Of a DNA stretch of 46,318 nucleotides, positions 9,615 to 19,130 are shown one piece after another. The position numbers and the translations under genes were made by a program. This DNA comes from Flavobacterium sp. (GTDB taxonomy: Bacteria; Bacteroidota; Bacteroidia; Flavobacteriales; Flavobacteriaceae), in the NCBI GenBank assembly GCA_018401995.1, contig JAGYJR010000016.1, positions 1 to 46,318 on the forward strand, given 5' to 3'. Numbering within the stretch: position 1 is the stretch's first letter; every line of letters begins with the position of its first letter. The notes below the pieces were generated by a model. It was not told where the DNA came from. It saw only the letters and a list, made by a program, of their open reading frames with translations, and did not search any database.

Positions 9615-10021
9615 ATGCTAAAGAATTCAAAAATTTTATCATGACTGGCAACGTAATTGAATTTGCTGTTGCAGTAATAATGGCTGGCGCTGTAGGTGGC
9701 GTTGTAAATGGTTTTGTTAACGACATTGTAATGCCTTTAGTAGGTTATTTTACTGGCGGCGTTGACTTTGCTGATAAAAAAATTATCTTAACTGATGCTG
9801 TAGCTGCATCTGAAGGTGTTGCAGAAGTTGCAGAAGTTGCCATTCGTTATGGAGCATGGGTTAACACTTTGGTTAACTTAGTAATTGTGGGCTTAATCAT
9901 GTTTATGATTATCAAAGGATACAACAAAATGAAAAAACCTGCAGTTGAAGAAGCTCCAGCTCCAGCAGGACCAACTCAAGAAGAATTACTAGCTGAAATT
10001 AGAGATTTATTGAAAAAATAG
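9615..10021 (+). CDS. mscL: Large-conductance mechanosensitive channel MscL, one-base deletion near the start
   Basis: MscL is a homopentameric inner-membrane channel that opens under high membrane tension and protects against osmotic downshock. The main frame from 9641 has TM1 (NVIEFAVAVIMAGAVGGVVN), a periplasmic loop (about DKKIILTDAV), TM2 (LVNLVIVGLIMFMII) and a C-terminal helix ending EELLAEIRDLLKK. The family N-terminus MLKEFKNFIMTGN can be read from the ATG at 9615 only if one A is added to the AAA run at 9620-9622. As written, ATG CTA AAG runs into a stop. Translation could begin at 9641, but that would lose the amphipathic S1 helix needed for gating. Confidence 0.92.
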
Positions 10022-10052
10022 TCGATACCGCTATACTATATATTCTAACTAA

Positions 10053-10078
10053 ACCCCGATTCGTCGGGGTGTTTTTTT
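10053..10078 (+). terminator. Rho-independent terminator after mscL
   Basis: ACCCCGA (10053-10059), a TTCG loop and TCGGGGT (10064-10070) form a 7-bp stem followed by GTTTTTTT. It lies 31 bp after the mscL stop. Confidence 0.88.
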
Positions 10079-10123
10079 AAATAAATGTTACAGAATTAAA
10101 AAAATGTTATAATCCTGTAAATT

Positions 10124-10156
10124 CTTGCTAAGTCATTTAAATATTCTATATTTTTG
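10124..10156 (+). promoter_or_regulatory. Candidate asd promoter
   Basis: TTG at 10124-10126 and TATATTTTTG at 10147-10156 approximate the TTG / TAnnTTTG pair with a 20-bp spacer. The second box has one extra T. The box ends 24 bp before the asd ATG. Confidence 0.4.
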
Positions 10157-10180
10157 CATCATTAAATAACACACATAAAA

Positions 10181-11170
10181 ATGAGAATAGCCGTTGTAGG
10201 CGCTACCGGAATGGTAGGCGAAGTTATGCTGCAAGTATTAGCAGAAAGAAAATTTCCTGTAACAGAATTAATTCCAGTAGCATCAGAAAAATCTGTTGGA
10301 AAAAAAATGGAATGGAACGGACAAACATACACAATTGTAGGTTTGCAAACAGCAGTCGAAATGAAACCAGAAATTGCTTTATTTTCGGCTGGTGGTGAAA
10401 CTTCTAAAGAATGGGCTCCAAAATTTGCAGCCGCTGGAACAACAGTAATCGATAATTCTTCCGCTTGGCGAATGGATTTAGACAAAAAGCTTATTGTTCC
10501 TGAAATCAATGCTAATGTATTAACCAAAGAAGATAAAATCATTGCTAATCCTAACTGTTCTACAATTCAGATGGTGATGGCATTGGCTCCTTTACATACA
10601 AAATATACTATTAAGAGAATTGTAGTTTCTACTTACCAATCCATTACTGGAACTGGAGTAAAAGCGGTTCGTCAATTAGAAAACGAATATGCAGGAATTC
10701 AAGATGAAATGGCTTATAAATATCCCATTCACAGAAATGCCATTCCTCAATGTGATGTTTTCGAAGAAAATGGATATACCAAAGAAGAAATGAAATTGGT
10801 TCGTGAAACACAAAAAATATTAAACGATAAAACCATTGCCGTTACTGCAACAGCCATTAGAATACCAGTTGTGGGCGGTCATAGCGAAGCGATAAATATT
10901 CAGTTTGAAAATGATTTTGATTTAAGTGAAATTCGTCAAATTTTACATCAAACGCCCGGTGTAACTGTTCAAGATAATTTGGACACCTTTACTTATCCAA
11001 TGCCAATTTATGCGCAAGGAAAAGACGATGTTTTCGTTGGAAGAATCAGAAGAGATGAAAGCCAACCTAATTCACTAAACCTTTGGATTGTAGCTGATAA
11101 TTTAAGAAAAGGCGCTGCAACAAATACGATTCAAATTGCGGAATATTTGGTAGCGAATAATTTGGTTTAA
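10181..11170 (+). CDS. asd: Aspartate-semialdehyde dehydrogenase
   Basis: The enzyme reduces aspartyl phosphate to aspartate semialdehyde with NADPH, at the branch point to lysine/diaminopimelate, threonine and methionine. The 329-residue protein has the dinucleotide loop GATGMVG (7-13), the catalytic Cys126 in NPNCSTIQ, and the GGHSEAIN motif with His234. NSLNLWIVADNLRKGAA near the end is the usual C-terminal signature. The gene sits alone between a terminator upstream and an imperfect palindrome downstream (11197-11255). Confidence 0.96.
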   Translation: MRIAVVGATGMVGEVMLQVLAERKFPVTELIPVASEKSVGKKMEWNGQTYTIVGLQTAVEMKPEIALFSAGGETSKEWAPKFAAAGTTVIDNSSAWRMDLDKKLIVPEINANVLTKEDKIIANPNCSTIQMVMALAPLHTKYTIKRIVVSTYQSITGTGVKAVRQLENEYAGIQDEMAYKYPIHRNAIPQCDVFEENGYTKEEMKLVRETQKILNDKTIAVTATAIRIPVVGGHSEAINIQFENDFDLSEIRQILHQTPGVTVQDNLDTFTYPMPIYAQGKDDVFVGRIRRDESQPNSLNLWIVADNLRKGAATNTIQIAEYLVANNLV

Positions 11171-11196
11171 ATCCAATTAAAATATTTCTAAAAAAT

Positions 11197-11255
11197 AAAC
11201 CACGAGTTCACGAATAAAGGCTATCAAAGCATAAAAATTCGTTAATTCGTGGTTT
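11197..11255. repeat. Imperfect inverted repeat after asd
   Basis: AAACCACGAGTTCACGAAT (11197-11215) pairs with ATTCGTTAATTCGTGGTTT (11237-11255) at 17 of 19 positions. The stem is followed by C and six T on the plus strand, so it could also end asd transcription. Its AAACCAC edge resembles the arms of the 3502-3621 repeat. Confidence 0.6.
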
Positions 11256-11281
11256 CTTTTTTGGCTTCACTCTAAAAGCAC

Positions 11282-11289
11282 TATATTTG
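11282..11289 (+). promoter_or_regulatory. -7 box for the His/Cys-rich gene
   Basis: TATATTTG is an exact TAnnTTTG match. Transcription would start near 11296, which argues against the GTG at 11294 and favours the ATG at 11315 as the start codon. Confidence 0.5.
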
Positions 11290-11314
11290 TCTTGTGAAAA
11301 ATAAAGTACTACAT

Positions 11315-11635
11315 ATGAATTTGATGCTAATGCTAGCGGTATTATTTGCTGTTAGTTATCAATCAATTCATACTTTTTCACACGATCATCATTTAGAACA
11401 CAGCAGTTGTTGTGATGAAGTTGGTCAAAAAAGCAACTACAAAATAAATTTCTCGGAGACTGAAGAATGTCCAGTTTGTGAATTCAAATTTGCCTCTTTT
11501 TTAGCCCCAGAAATTACTACTTACACTTTTTTCGAACCTCATTTCGAAATTCCTTACCAATTCAATGTAATTGAAAGTCTCAAAACTTTCAAAGGAAAAT
11601 CGAATCTTTTACGAGGTCCACCAGCATTGGTTTAA
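11315..11635 (+). CDS. Small exported His/Cys-rich protein, probably metal-related
   Basis: From the ATG at 11315 the protein has 106 residues. It starts with a hydrophobic signal segment (MNLMLMLAVLFAVSYQS), then HTFSHDHHLEHSSCCDE and a CPVC pair (ECPVCEFKF). It ends GPPAL. The clustered His and Cys are typical metal ligands. The GTG at 11294 extends the frame by seven residues but lies at the predicted transcription start. It lies 65 bp before a TonB-dependent receptor with an outer-membrane metal-receptor-like plug, then a His-containing lipoprotein. The three probably work together. Zinc, copper or iron are all possible, and I cannot choose between them from sequence. Confidence 0.7.
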   Translation: MNLMLMLAVLFAVSYQSIHTFSHDHHLEHSSCCDEVGQKSNYKINFSETEECPVCEFKFASFLAPEITTYTFFEPHFEIPYQFNVIESLKTFKGKSNLLRGPPALV

Positions 11636-11700
11636 ATATTAAATTTCGATATCATTATCATAAATAATGATACGTTGTGTTATTTATTTAAACTTGAAAA

Positions 11701-14079
11701 ATGCGAACGATTCAATTGCTGTTTTTTTTCTTGTTTAGCACTGTGATTTGGAGTCAATATTCCATTGATGGAATCATTACTGACGAAAATGGATTGCCGT
11801 TAAAAGGCGCTCACGTTCACATTGCTAGCAAGACTACTTCTACTTTACCAAATGGTGCTTTTTTGTTGGAAAAAATTCCAGCTGGAAAACAGCGTTTATA
11901 TATTTCATATATTGGTTACTCACCTATTGATACTGTGGTTAATGTGAACCAAAACCTCACCTTTAACTACCAAATGGTTTTAGACATTACCAAATTAAAT
12001 GAAGTGGCGCTAACCCAACTAAAAAAGACAAACAGCGCTAGTGTTATAGAAGAACAAATCACGGCTAAAACAATTGAACAATATAGCAATCAAACCTTAG
12101 GCGATGCATTAAAAGAAGTAGCTGGTGTTTCCATACTAAAAACTGGAAGCACAATTGTAAAACCAGTTATTAACGGTTTACATAGTAGTCGAATTCCAAT
12201 TATTAACAACAATGTGCGTTTGGAAGACCAGCAATGGGGAACCGAACACGCACCAAATTTCGATGTTAATTCCGCTGGAAAAATCACGGTTATCAAAGGT
12301 GCTTCGGCGTTGCAATATGGTGGCGATGCTATTGGTGGTTTGGTGTTAATTGAGTCAGAAATGGTGAAAAAAGACACTTTGTTTGGAAAAACAATAGCTA
12401 ATTTTTCATCAAATGGTCGTGGTGGCAGCATAAGTTCAAGCATTCACAAAGGAAATCGATTGGGCTGGAGTTGGAATATAATTGGTACATTAAAATATTT
12501 GGGCGACAGAGAAACTCCTGATTACATCTTATCAAACACAGGAAATCGGGAACAAAACTTCTCTGGAAGTACGCAATACAATGCTGAAAATTACAGTATT
12601 GGCGGCATGTACAGTTTTTACAATGCCCAAATTGGTATTTTACAAGCGGCACATATTGGAAATGTAACTGATTTATACAATGCCATTACCAATCAAGAAC
12701 CTTTTGTCGTGGAACCGTTTACTTATCGAATTAATAGTCCAAAACAAGAAGTCCAACACCATTTAGCCAAACTGAATTTCAAAAAATGGTTAAGCGATGA
12801 TGCCGTTTTGGATTTGCAATACGCTTTTCAATTCAACAATCGTTTGGAGTATGACGTGCGTAGAAACAGTGAAAACAAAAAAGCTTCATTGGATTTGCAA
12901 TTGGCAACGCATACTTTATTGGTTGATTACAAAAAAACGTTTGACCATTGGCAATTAAAAACAGGAGCCAATTTGGGTTATCAAAACAATTTTGCTAATC
13001 CACAAACAGGTGTTCGACCGTTAATTCCAAGTTATCAGAAAATCGATTTGGGAACGTATGCCATTGGAACTTATAATATAGATAATTCGATGGTTTTGGA
13101 AGGCGGTTTGCGCTATGATTTTTCTTCTATCGAAGCTACCAAATACTATCTAAAATCAAGATGGGAAGAACGTGGTTACGATAACGAGTTTTCAAACTTT
13201 ATCGTTGGAGAAGAAGGGAATCAATGGTTGACCAAACCAAAATTTGACTATCATAATTTGACAGGAAATTTAGGATTTAGAAAGCAATTTCATCATGAAT
13301 TGGAATGGTTTTCCAATATGAGTTTGGCTTCTAGAAATCCGAATCCGTCCGAATTGTTTAGCGATGGTTTGCATCATTCGACAGGTCAAGTGGAATTAGG
13401 TGATTTGCGTTTGGAAAGAGAACAATCGTTCAAATTCTCGAACACTTTGAAAAAAGAGTGGAAGAAAACCAATTTGAGCGTAACACCTTTCATTAACCGA
13501 ATAGCGAATTTCATTTATTTACAACCTATTGGATTTGAAACAACTATTCGTGGCGCTTTTCCAGTTTGGGAATACAAACAAACCGAAGCTTTGTTAACGG
13601 GAATTGATGTGAATTTCAATTGGGACGTAACCCAAGCGTTTTCATACAAAACTAATTTTGCTTATGTAAATGGAGAAAATCTAACAGAAAACAAACCGTT
13701 AATTGATATGCCACCCGTAACTTGGAACCAAAAATTGGTTTATTCCAATCCAAAGTGGTACAATTTTACGGCTTCGTTACAAAGTGAATTGGTATTCCGC
13801 CAAACAAGGTTTCCAGATTATAATTTTGAAACCAACATTGTAGTGAATAATGAATTAGAACCAGTGACTGTAGACATTAGTTCGTCACCAGCGGGTTATC
13901 ATTTACTGCATTTATATGGTGAAATGACTTTTAATTTGGGCAAAAACAACAAAATTACAACCGCATTATTCATTCAAAATGTAACTAACACAGCGTATCG
14001 CGATTACCTCAACCGTCAGCGTTTTTATGCCGATGAAATGGGTCGCAACATACAATTACAAATCAAATACAATTTTTAA
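11701..14079 (+). CDS. TonB-dependent receptor, ZnuD-like plug, probable metal uptake
   Basis: This is a 792-residue outer-membrane receptor. It has a signal peptide (1-18), a CarboxypepD_reg-like beta-sandwich (about 20-105, IDGIITDENGLPLKGAHV), a plug (about 125-235) with LGDALKEVAGVSILKTG and IKGASALQYGGDAIGGLVLIE, and a beta-barrel ending IQLQIKYNF. The plug contains EDQQWGTEHAPNFD, close to the aromatic/EHA segment seen in ZnuD-like metal receptors. It lacks the long SusC-specific features and has no SusD partner, so it is not a glycan importer. The neighbours, a His/Cys-rich exported protein and a His-bearing lipoprotein, support metal or metallophore uptake driven by TonB. Confidence 0.88.
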   Translation: MRTIQLLFFFLFSTVIWSQYSIDGIITDENGLPLKGAHVHIASKTTSTLPNGAFLLEKIPAGKQRLYISYIGYSPIDTVVNVNQNLTFNYQMVLDITKLNEVALTQLKKTNSASVIEEQITAKTIEQYSNQTLGDALKEVAGVSILKTGSTIVKPVINGLHSSRIPIINNNVRLEDQQWGTEHAPNFDVNSAGKITVIKGASALQYGGDAIGGLVLIESEMVKKDTLFGKTIANFSSNGRGGSISSSIHKGNRLGWSWNIIGTLKYLGDRETPDYILSNTGNREQNFSGSTQYNAENYSIGGMYSFYNAQIGILQAAHIGNVTDLYNAITNQEPFVVEPFTYRINSPKQEVQHHLAKLNFKKWLSDDAVLDLQYAFQFNNRLEYDVRRNSENKKASLDLQLATHTLLVDYKKTFDHWQLKTGANLGYQNNFANPQTGVRPLIPSYQKIDLGTYAIGTYNIDNSMVLEGGLRYDFSSIEATKYYLKSRWEERGYDNEFSNFIVGEEGNQWLTKPKFDYHNLTGNLGFRKQFHHELEWFSNMSLASRNPNPSELFSDGLHHSTGQVELGDLRLEREQSFKFSNTLKKEWKKTNLSVTPFINRIANFIYLQPIGFETTIRGAFPVWEYKQTEALLTGIDVNFNWDVTQAFSYKTNFAYVNGENLTENKPLIDMPPVTWNQKLVYSNPKWYNFTASLQSELVFRQTRFPDYNFETNIVVNNELEPVTVDISSSPAGYHLLHLYGEMTFNLGKNNKITTALFIQNVTNTAYRDYLNRQRFYADEMGRNIQLQIKYNF

Positions 14080-14092
14080 AATTTAAAAAAAC

Positions 14093-14665
14093 ATGAAAAC
14101 TAATTTAAAATTTTTAGCATTATTTTTATCAAGCACTTTAGCATTAACCTCTTGTTCAAACGACGATTCTGCTGTTAATGAAGAAGAAGTAATTACAACT
14201 GTAAGAGTTACCTTAGAAGACGCATCAGGAAATACAATTGTTTTACAATCACAAGATTTAGATGGTGATGGTCCTAATGCTCCTATCTTAACTCCTATAG
14301 GAGGCGGAATTTTGTCTGCTAATACTACTTACACAGGGAATATAGAGTTCTTAAATGAATTAGAGAGCCCTGCTGAAGACATTACTATTGAAGTTGAAGA
14401 GGAAGGTGATGAGCACCAAGTTTTCTATCAATTAACTTCAACTTTAGGAACAGTAACTTATACGGATACTGACGTTAACGGAAGACCAATTGGTATTACT
14501 TTCACATTAACAACTGGAAGTGCTTCTGGAACAGGAAACCTAACTGTTACACTACGTCACGAACCAAATAAAACTGCAAGCGGAGTTGCAAGTGGAGACA
14601 TTACCAACGCTGGCGGAAGCACCGATGCTGAAGTGAGCTTCCCAATTCAAGTCAATGTAATCTAA
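14093..14665 (+). CDS. Lipoprotein, type 1 periplasmic-binding-fold-like family
   Basis: The 190-residue protein has a lipoprotein signal with lipobox LTSC (Cys21), then SNDDSAVNEEE. The body is beta-rich, with VTLEDASGNTIVLQSQD, a Gly-Asp turn DLDGDGPNAP, an acidic stretch EVEEEGDEHQVFYQL and a final strand NLTVTLRHEPNK. Similar small lipoproteins follow TonB receptors in Flavobacteriia and are annotated as type 1 periplasmic binding fold proteins. I use that name from memory. It starts 13 bp after the receptor and ends before a strong terminator, so it belongs to the receptor operon. It may be a surface or periplasmic metal-capture protein. Confidence 0.75.
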   Translation: MKTNLKFLALFLSSTLALTSCSNDDSAVNEEEVITTVRVTLEDASGNTIVLQSQDLDGDGPNAPILTPIGGGILSANTTYTGNIEFLNELESPAEDITIEVEEEGDEHQVFYQLTSTLGTVTYTDTDVNGRPIGITFTLTTGSASGTGNLTVTLRHEPNKTASGVASGDITNAGGSTDAEVSFPIQVNVI

Positions 14666-14674
14666 TACTTTATA

Positions 14675-14706
14675 AATCCCGATTTTAAACAATCGGGATT
14701 TTTTTT
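14675..14706 (+). terminator. Rho-independent terminator of the receptor operon
   Basis: AATCCCGATT (14675-14684) and AATCGGGATT (14691-14700) form a perfect 10-bp stem with a 6-nt loop, followed by a run of T to 14706. Confidence 0.9.
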
Positions 14707-14759
14707 AACAAAACTTAACATTTCAATTCGTTATTTTTGTAGCTATTGAACTAAAAAAT

Positions 14760-16883
14760 ATGAAAAAAACAGCAACCTTACTCTTTGCAGCCACAGCATT
14801 TGTAGCCTGCAAAAACGAAGCAACTCCAGAATTAGACATGAGCGTAACGTATCCTGAAACTAAAAAAGTAGACACTGTTGACACTTATTTTGGCGAACAA
14901 ATTGCCGATCCGTACCGCTGGTTAGAAGACGACAGAAGTGCAGAAACCGAAGCTTGGGTAAAAGCACAAAACGAAGTAACCTTTGGTTATTTAGAAAAAA
15001 TTCCATTCCGTAAACAATTGAAAGAACGAATGGAAAAACTTTGGAATTACGAAAAAATTTCGGCTCCATTCAAAGAAGGAAATTACACGTATTTCTACAA
15101 AAATAACGGTTTACAGAATCAATCGGTTTTGTATAGAAAAGACCAAAATGGAAAAGAAGAAATTTTCTTAGATCCAAATACGTTTTCTAAAGACGGGACT
15201 ACTTCATTAGGCGGAATCAATTTTTCTAAAGACGGAAGTTTAGTCGCTTACGCTATTTCTGAAGGTGGAAGCGATTGGAGAAAGGTAATCGTTTTAAAAG
15301 CTGACACCAAAGAAATCATTGGTGATACTATTGTTGATGTGAAATTCAGTGGCTTATCTTGGTACAAAAACGAAGGTTTCTATTACTCAAGTTATGACAA
15401 ACCAAAAGGAAGTGAATTATCTGCAAAAACAGACCAACACAAATTGTATTTCCACAAATTAGGAACAGCGCAAAAAGAAGACAAAGTAATCTTTGGGTTG
15501 AACGAAAAAAGACGTTACGTTGGTGGTTACGTTACTGATGATGAAAACTATTTAATCATTTCGGCTTCTAATTCAACTTCTGGAAACGAATTGTATTATA
15601 AAGATTTAGCTAAAAATGGCCCAATTGTAAACTTGGTAAATAATTTCAACAATGACCATGATGTTTTAGACAATGAAGGAACTAAATTTTATTTGGTAAC
15701 TAACTACAATGCGCCTAACAAAAAAGTAGTAACTTTTGATTTGAATAATCCAAAAATGGAAAATTGGGTTGATTTTATTCCTGAAACTGAAAATGTACTT
15801 TCTCCATCAACTGGTGGTGGTTACATTTTTGCGGAATACATGAAAGATGCTGTTACATTTGTACAACAATACGATTATACAGGAAAATTAATTCGTGATA
15901 TTGAATTACCTGGCGTTGGATCAGCTGGAGGTTTTGGTGGTAAAAAAGAAGAAACTACATTGTATTATTCGTTTACCAATTATATTACACCAGGAACAAT
16001 TTACTCATTTGAACCAAAATCAGGGAAATCAACGGTTTACCAAAAACCAAAAGTAGATTTCAAATCAGAAGATTACGAGTCGAAACAAGTATTTTACACT
16101 TCCAAAGATGGTACAAAAGTGCCAATGATTATTACTTTCAAAAAAGGAACAAATTTAGATGGCAAAAATCCAACGATGCTATACGGTTATGGTGGATTCA
16201 ATGTAAGTTTAACTCCAGCTTTTAGTATTGCCAATGCCGTTTGGTTAGAAAATGGAGGAATTTATGCGGTGGCCAATTTACGTGGTGGCGGCGAATACGG
16301 TAAAAAATGGCACGATGCAGGAACACAAATGCAAAAACAAAATGTATTTGACGATTTCATTGCAGCAGCGGAATACCTAATCAAAGAAAAATACACTTCT
16401 TCTGATTTCTTAGCTATAAAAGGCGGTTCAAACGGCGGATTACTTGTTGGTGCTACTATGACACAACGCCCAGAATTAATGAAAGTAGCGATTCCACAAG
16501 TTGGCGTTTTAGACATGTTGCGTTACCATACGTTTACAGCCGGCGCAGGTTGGGCTTACGACTACGGAACATCTGAACAATCGGCTGAAATGTTCCAATA
16601 CATAAAAGGATATTCTCCAGTTCATAACGTAAAAGCAGGAACACAATATCCAGCCACAATGGTAACCACTGGCGACCACGATGACCGAGTTGTTCCAGCG
16701 CACAGTTTTAAATTTGCTGCCGAATTACAAGCCAAACAAACTGGCAACAACCCAACATTAATTAGAATTGATGTAAACGCGGGTCACGGTGCAGGAAAAT
16801 CAACTGAAGCGATTATCAATGAACAAGTAGATATTCAAGCATTCTCGTTATTCAATATGGGAATTCGCGAATTGAAGAAATAA
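14760..16883 (+). CDS. Prolyl oligopeptidase (S9A), lipoprotein
   Basis: The enzyme cleaves after proline in short peptides. The 707-residue protein opens with a lipoprotein signal (lipobox FVAC, Cys17), then the S9A N-terminal segment [15 protein letters not shown] seven-bladed propeller region (about 90-430) gates access to a C-terminal alpha/beta-hydrolase. The triad is visible: Ser557 in GGSNGG, Asp641/642 in GDHDDRVVP, and His676 in NAGHGAG. The expected loop YGYGGFN is present before the catalytic domain. The lipid anchor puts it in the periplasm or outer envelope. It is a single gene closed by a 14-bp-stem terminator. Confidence 0.95.
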   Translation: MKKTATLLFAATAFVACKNEATPELDMSVTYPETKKVDTVDTYFGEQIADPYRWLEDDRSAETEAWVKAQNEVTFGYLEKIPFRKQLKERMEKLWNYEKISAPFKEGNYTYFYKNNGLQNQSVLYRKDQNGKEEIFLDPNTFSKDGTTSLGGINFSKDGSLVAYAISEGGSDWRKVIVLKADTKEIIGDTIVDVKFSGLSWYKNEGFYYSSYDKPKGSELSAKTDQHKLYFHKLGTAQKEDKVIFGLNEKRRYVGGYVTDDENYLIISASNSTSGNELYYKDLAKNGPIVNLVNNFNNDHDVLDNEGTKFYLVTNYNAPNKKVVTFDLNNPKMENWVDFIPETENVLSPSTGGGYIFAEYMKDAVTFVQQYDYTGKLIRDIELPGVGSAGGFGGKKEETTLYYSFTNYITPGTIYSFEPKSGKSTVYQKPKVDFKSEDYESKQVFYTSKDGTKVPMIITFKKGTNLDGKNPTMLYGYGGFNVSLTPAFSIANAVWLENGGIYAVANLRGGGEYGKKWHDAGTQMQKQNVFDDFIAAAEYLIKEKYTSSDFLAIKGGSNGGLLVGATMTQRPELMKVAIPQVGVLDMLRYHTFTAGAGWAYDYGTSEQSAEMFQYIKGYSPVHNVKAGTQYPATMVTTGDHDDRVVPAHSFKFAAELQAKQTGNNPTLIRIDVNAGHGAGKSTEAIINEQVDIQAFSLFNMGIRELKK

Positions 16884-16897
16884 ATTTCTAAACACAA

Positions 16898-16933
16898 AAA
16901 ATCCCGATTTTATTCAAAATCGGGATTTTTTTT
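16898..16933 (+). terminator. Rho-independent terminator after the prolyl oligopeptidase
   Basis: AAAATCCCGATTTT (16898-16911) and AAAATCGGGATTTT (16916-16929) form a perfect 14-bp stem with an ATTC loop, followed by T to 16933. The core ATCCCGAT is the same as in the terminator at 14675. Confidence 0.92.
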
Positions 16934-16965
16934 CTATATAAATAATTATTTCTTTCTTTTAGATT

Positions 16966-17445
16966 TTAAGTAAACAAACTTATAAGGTATATAAAATATA
17001 AAATTAAAAATGTTAGGGAAAAGTGATATAAGTATAAAATTTTCTTATCCGATTCTCTTTCGGAGATTAAAATCGAATTGTTTAGTTCTAGTTCGATTAT
17101 ATCTACAGTATTTTGTTTTTCATCAAATCCTTCATTGAATATTTTCTCACATTTTTACCAACTATTTTCGAGCTTTTCAAAATGATATTTTTTCTTTATC
17201 TCTTGTAAAATATGAATACAAGGTGTCATTGTTTTTCAATCTTAACAAAAAACTTCACTACTGGAATTAGGGAACGCAAACTCTTGTGAAGTTTTTCCAT
17301 AATCCCAATTTCCTCTACTTTAACTACGCTTAAATTAAAGTCACTTATAGGTTTAACGATTTGAAGAACATTTATGTAAATCAAAAAAGACCAAAACAAT
17401 TGGTAAAATTAAAATTGAAAGAACTATTAAGATTTTTTTAAACAT
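16966..17445 (-). pseudogene. Decayed gene for a small two-TM protein
   Basis: This 600-bp stretch has no intact gene, but the minus strand carries a broken one. From an ATG at 17445, MFKKILIVLSILILPIVLV (a hydrophobic helix) continues to DLHKCSSNR and a stop at 17355. An overlapping frame then reads KPISDFNLSVVKVEEIG and KLHKSLRSLIPVVKFFVK to a stop at 17226. The first frame resumes with TPCIHILQEIKKKYHFEKL, meets a TAA, then reads KCEKIFNEGFDEKQNTVDII and ends in a second hydrophobic helix (FSLTFLILYFIYLISLF) at 16966. That makes two compensating frameshifts and one stop over about 160 codons. I do not recognise the family. Confidence 0.5.
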
Positions 17446-17484
17446 ATACTTACAAATCAAGAAAGCTTTAATTCTGAATTTATC

Positions 17485-18285
17485 TTAAAACCGATTATCA
17501 CCATCTAACATTCTTCCTAAACCGCCAAGCAAACTCCCTTCATCTCTACTACTTCCACCAGCTTTTGGTGCAGAAGCAATAATTCTATCCGCTAAGCGAC
17601 TAAAAGGTAATGATTGAATATAAGCAATTCCAGGACCGCGAAGGGTTGCGAAGAAAACGCCTTCACCTCCAAAAATAGTGTTTTTGATTCCGCCTACAAA
17701 TTCAATATCGTAATCAATGTCTTTGGTAAAACCAACAATACATCCGGTATCGACTTTTAGCATTTCGCCAGCTTTTAATTCTTTTCTTGCCAAAGTTCCA
17801 CCGGCGTGAACAAACGCCATTCCGTCGCCTTCTAATTTTTGCATAATGAAACCTTCACCTCCAAATAATCCTCTTCCAATTTTTCTTGAAAACTCAATTC
17901 CAACCGAAACACCTTTGGCAGCACATAAAAAAGCATCTTTTTGGCAAACAAATTTACCACCATATTTCATTAAATCTATGGCTACAATTTTACCTGGATA
18001 AGGTGAAGCAAAAGAAACTTTACGTTTTCCCATATCAATATTTTGATACGCTGTCATAAACAAACTTTCACCTGTTAAGACACGTTTTCCTGCAGATAAT
18101 AGTTTTCCGAAAATACCGCCTTCTTGCTGACTTCCGTCTCCAAAAATAGTTTCCATTTTGATACCGTTTTCCATCATCATGAAACTTCCCGCTTCGGCAA
18201 CTACCACTTCTTGCGGATCTAATTAAATTTCAACATATTGCATTTCTTCACCATAAATTTGGTAATCAATTTCGTGTGCTTTCAT
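17485..18285 (-). CDS. AIM24/TIGR00266 family protein with premature stop at codon 21
   Basis: The body is a beta-rich AIM24/TIGR00266 protein: [48 protein letters not shown] and FFATLRGPG. Members are soluble beta-prism-like proteins of poorly known function. The natural start is the ATG at 18285, giving [20 protein letters not shown]. Codon 21 is then TAA (18223-18225) where a Glu (GAA) would restore [13 protein letters not shown]. One base change therefore separates this from an intact 266-residue protein. A GTG at 18207 could restart translation and yield 240 residues. The rest of the frame is clean, so the change is recent or a sequencing error. Confidence 0.8.
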
Positions 18286-18377
18286 TTTTCAATTGTTTTA
18301 GTAATTAGTCGAAGGGAAAGAAAAAATGTTACGAACAAATATTAAGAAATGGGTTTTGTAGCAAAAAGTGAATGTTT

Positions 18378-19121
18378 CTAATACTCCAACTTCACATAAC
18401 TAGCGTATTTGGAGATAATTCCTTTTCTTCGCTGTACGTACGGACCTGAATTTGAAGCTTTGTATTTTCTTGGACTTGGTAAAATAGCGGCAATTCCAGC
18501 GGCTTCATAAATGGAAAGATTTTTTGCTTCTTTTCTATACCAATATTTTGCAGCGGCTTGCGCTCCATAAACGCCATCGCCCATTTCAATACTGTTCAAA
18601 TACACTTCCATAATACGTTCTTTACCCCAAATTAATTCGATTAAAACGGTATAATACGCTTCAAAAGCTTTTCGAATGTAACTTCTTCCTGGCCAAAGAA
18701 ACACGTTTTTTGCAGTTTGTTGGGATATGGTGCTTCCTCCTTTGATTTTTTTTCCTTTTTGATTGCCTTCAAATGCTTTTTCCATAGCAGAAAAATCGAA
18801 GCCGTTGTGTTCCAAAAATTTTCCATCTTCACTCGCGATTACGGCTTTTTGTAAATTGGGAGAAATATGTTCAATAGCTACCCATTTATGAGAAAAAACC
18901 ACTTCTTTTCCATCGATTTTTTGTTGAATAGCCCTAATTCCCATTAAAGGCGTAAACGGAACAGGAACAAACTTGAAAAGTAAAACCAAAAAAACGCTAA
19001 TAATATTAAACCACAACGCTGTTTTCCAAACAAAACGGAAGATTTTTTGTCCAGTTGTACGTTTTTCAGCTGGTTTTGATTTTTTTTCAGGTTTCTTTTT
19101 TGGAGTAGTTTTTTTTGCCAT
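18378..19121 (-). CDS. mtgA: Monofunctional peptidoglycan glycosyltransferase
   Basis: The GT51 enzyme polymerises lipid II into glycan strands in the periplasm. The 247-residue protein has a Lys-rich cytoplasmic tail (1-30, KKTTPKKKPEKKSK), one TM helix (about 33-52), and GT51 motifs: VIASEDGKFLEHNGFDF with Glu98 and Asp99, GGSTISQQTAKNVFLWPGRS, KERIMEVYLNSIEMG with the second Glu, and a final AAILPSPRKYK. It has no transpeptidase domain. The single TM and the length match MtgA. An inverted repeat lies upstream (19131-19232). Confidence 0.94.
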   Translation of the reverse strand: MAKKTTPKKKPEKKSKPAEKRTTGQKIFRFVWKTALWFNIISVFLVLLFKFVPVPFTPLMGIRAIQQKIDGKEVVFSHKWVAIEHISPNLQKAVIASEDGKFLEHNGFDFSAMEKAFEGNQKGKKIKGGSTISQQTAKNVFLWPGRSYIRKAFEAYYTVLIELIWGKERIMEVYLNSIEMGDGVYGAQAAAKYWYRKEAKNLSIYEAAGIAAILPSPRKYKASNSGPYVQRRKGIISKYASYVKLEY

Positions 19122-19130
19122 AAATTTTTT

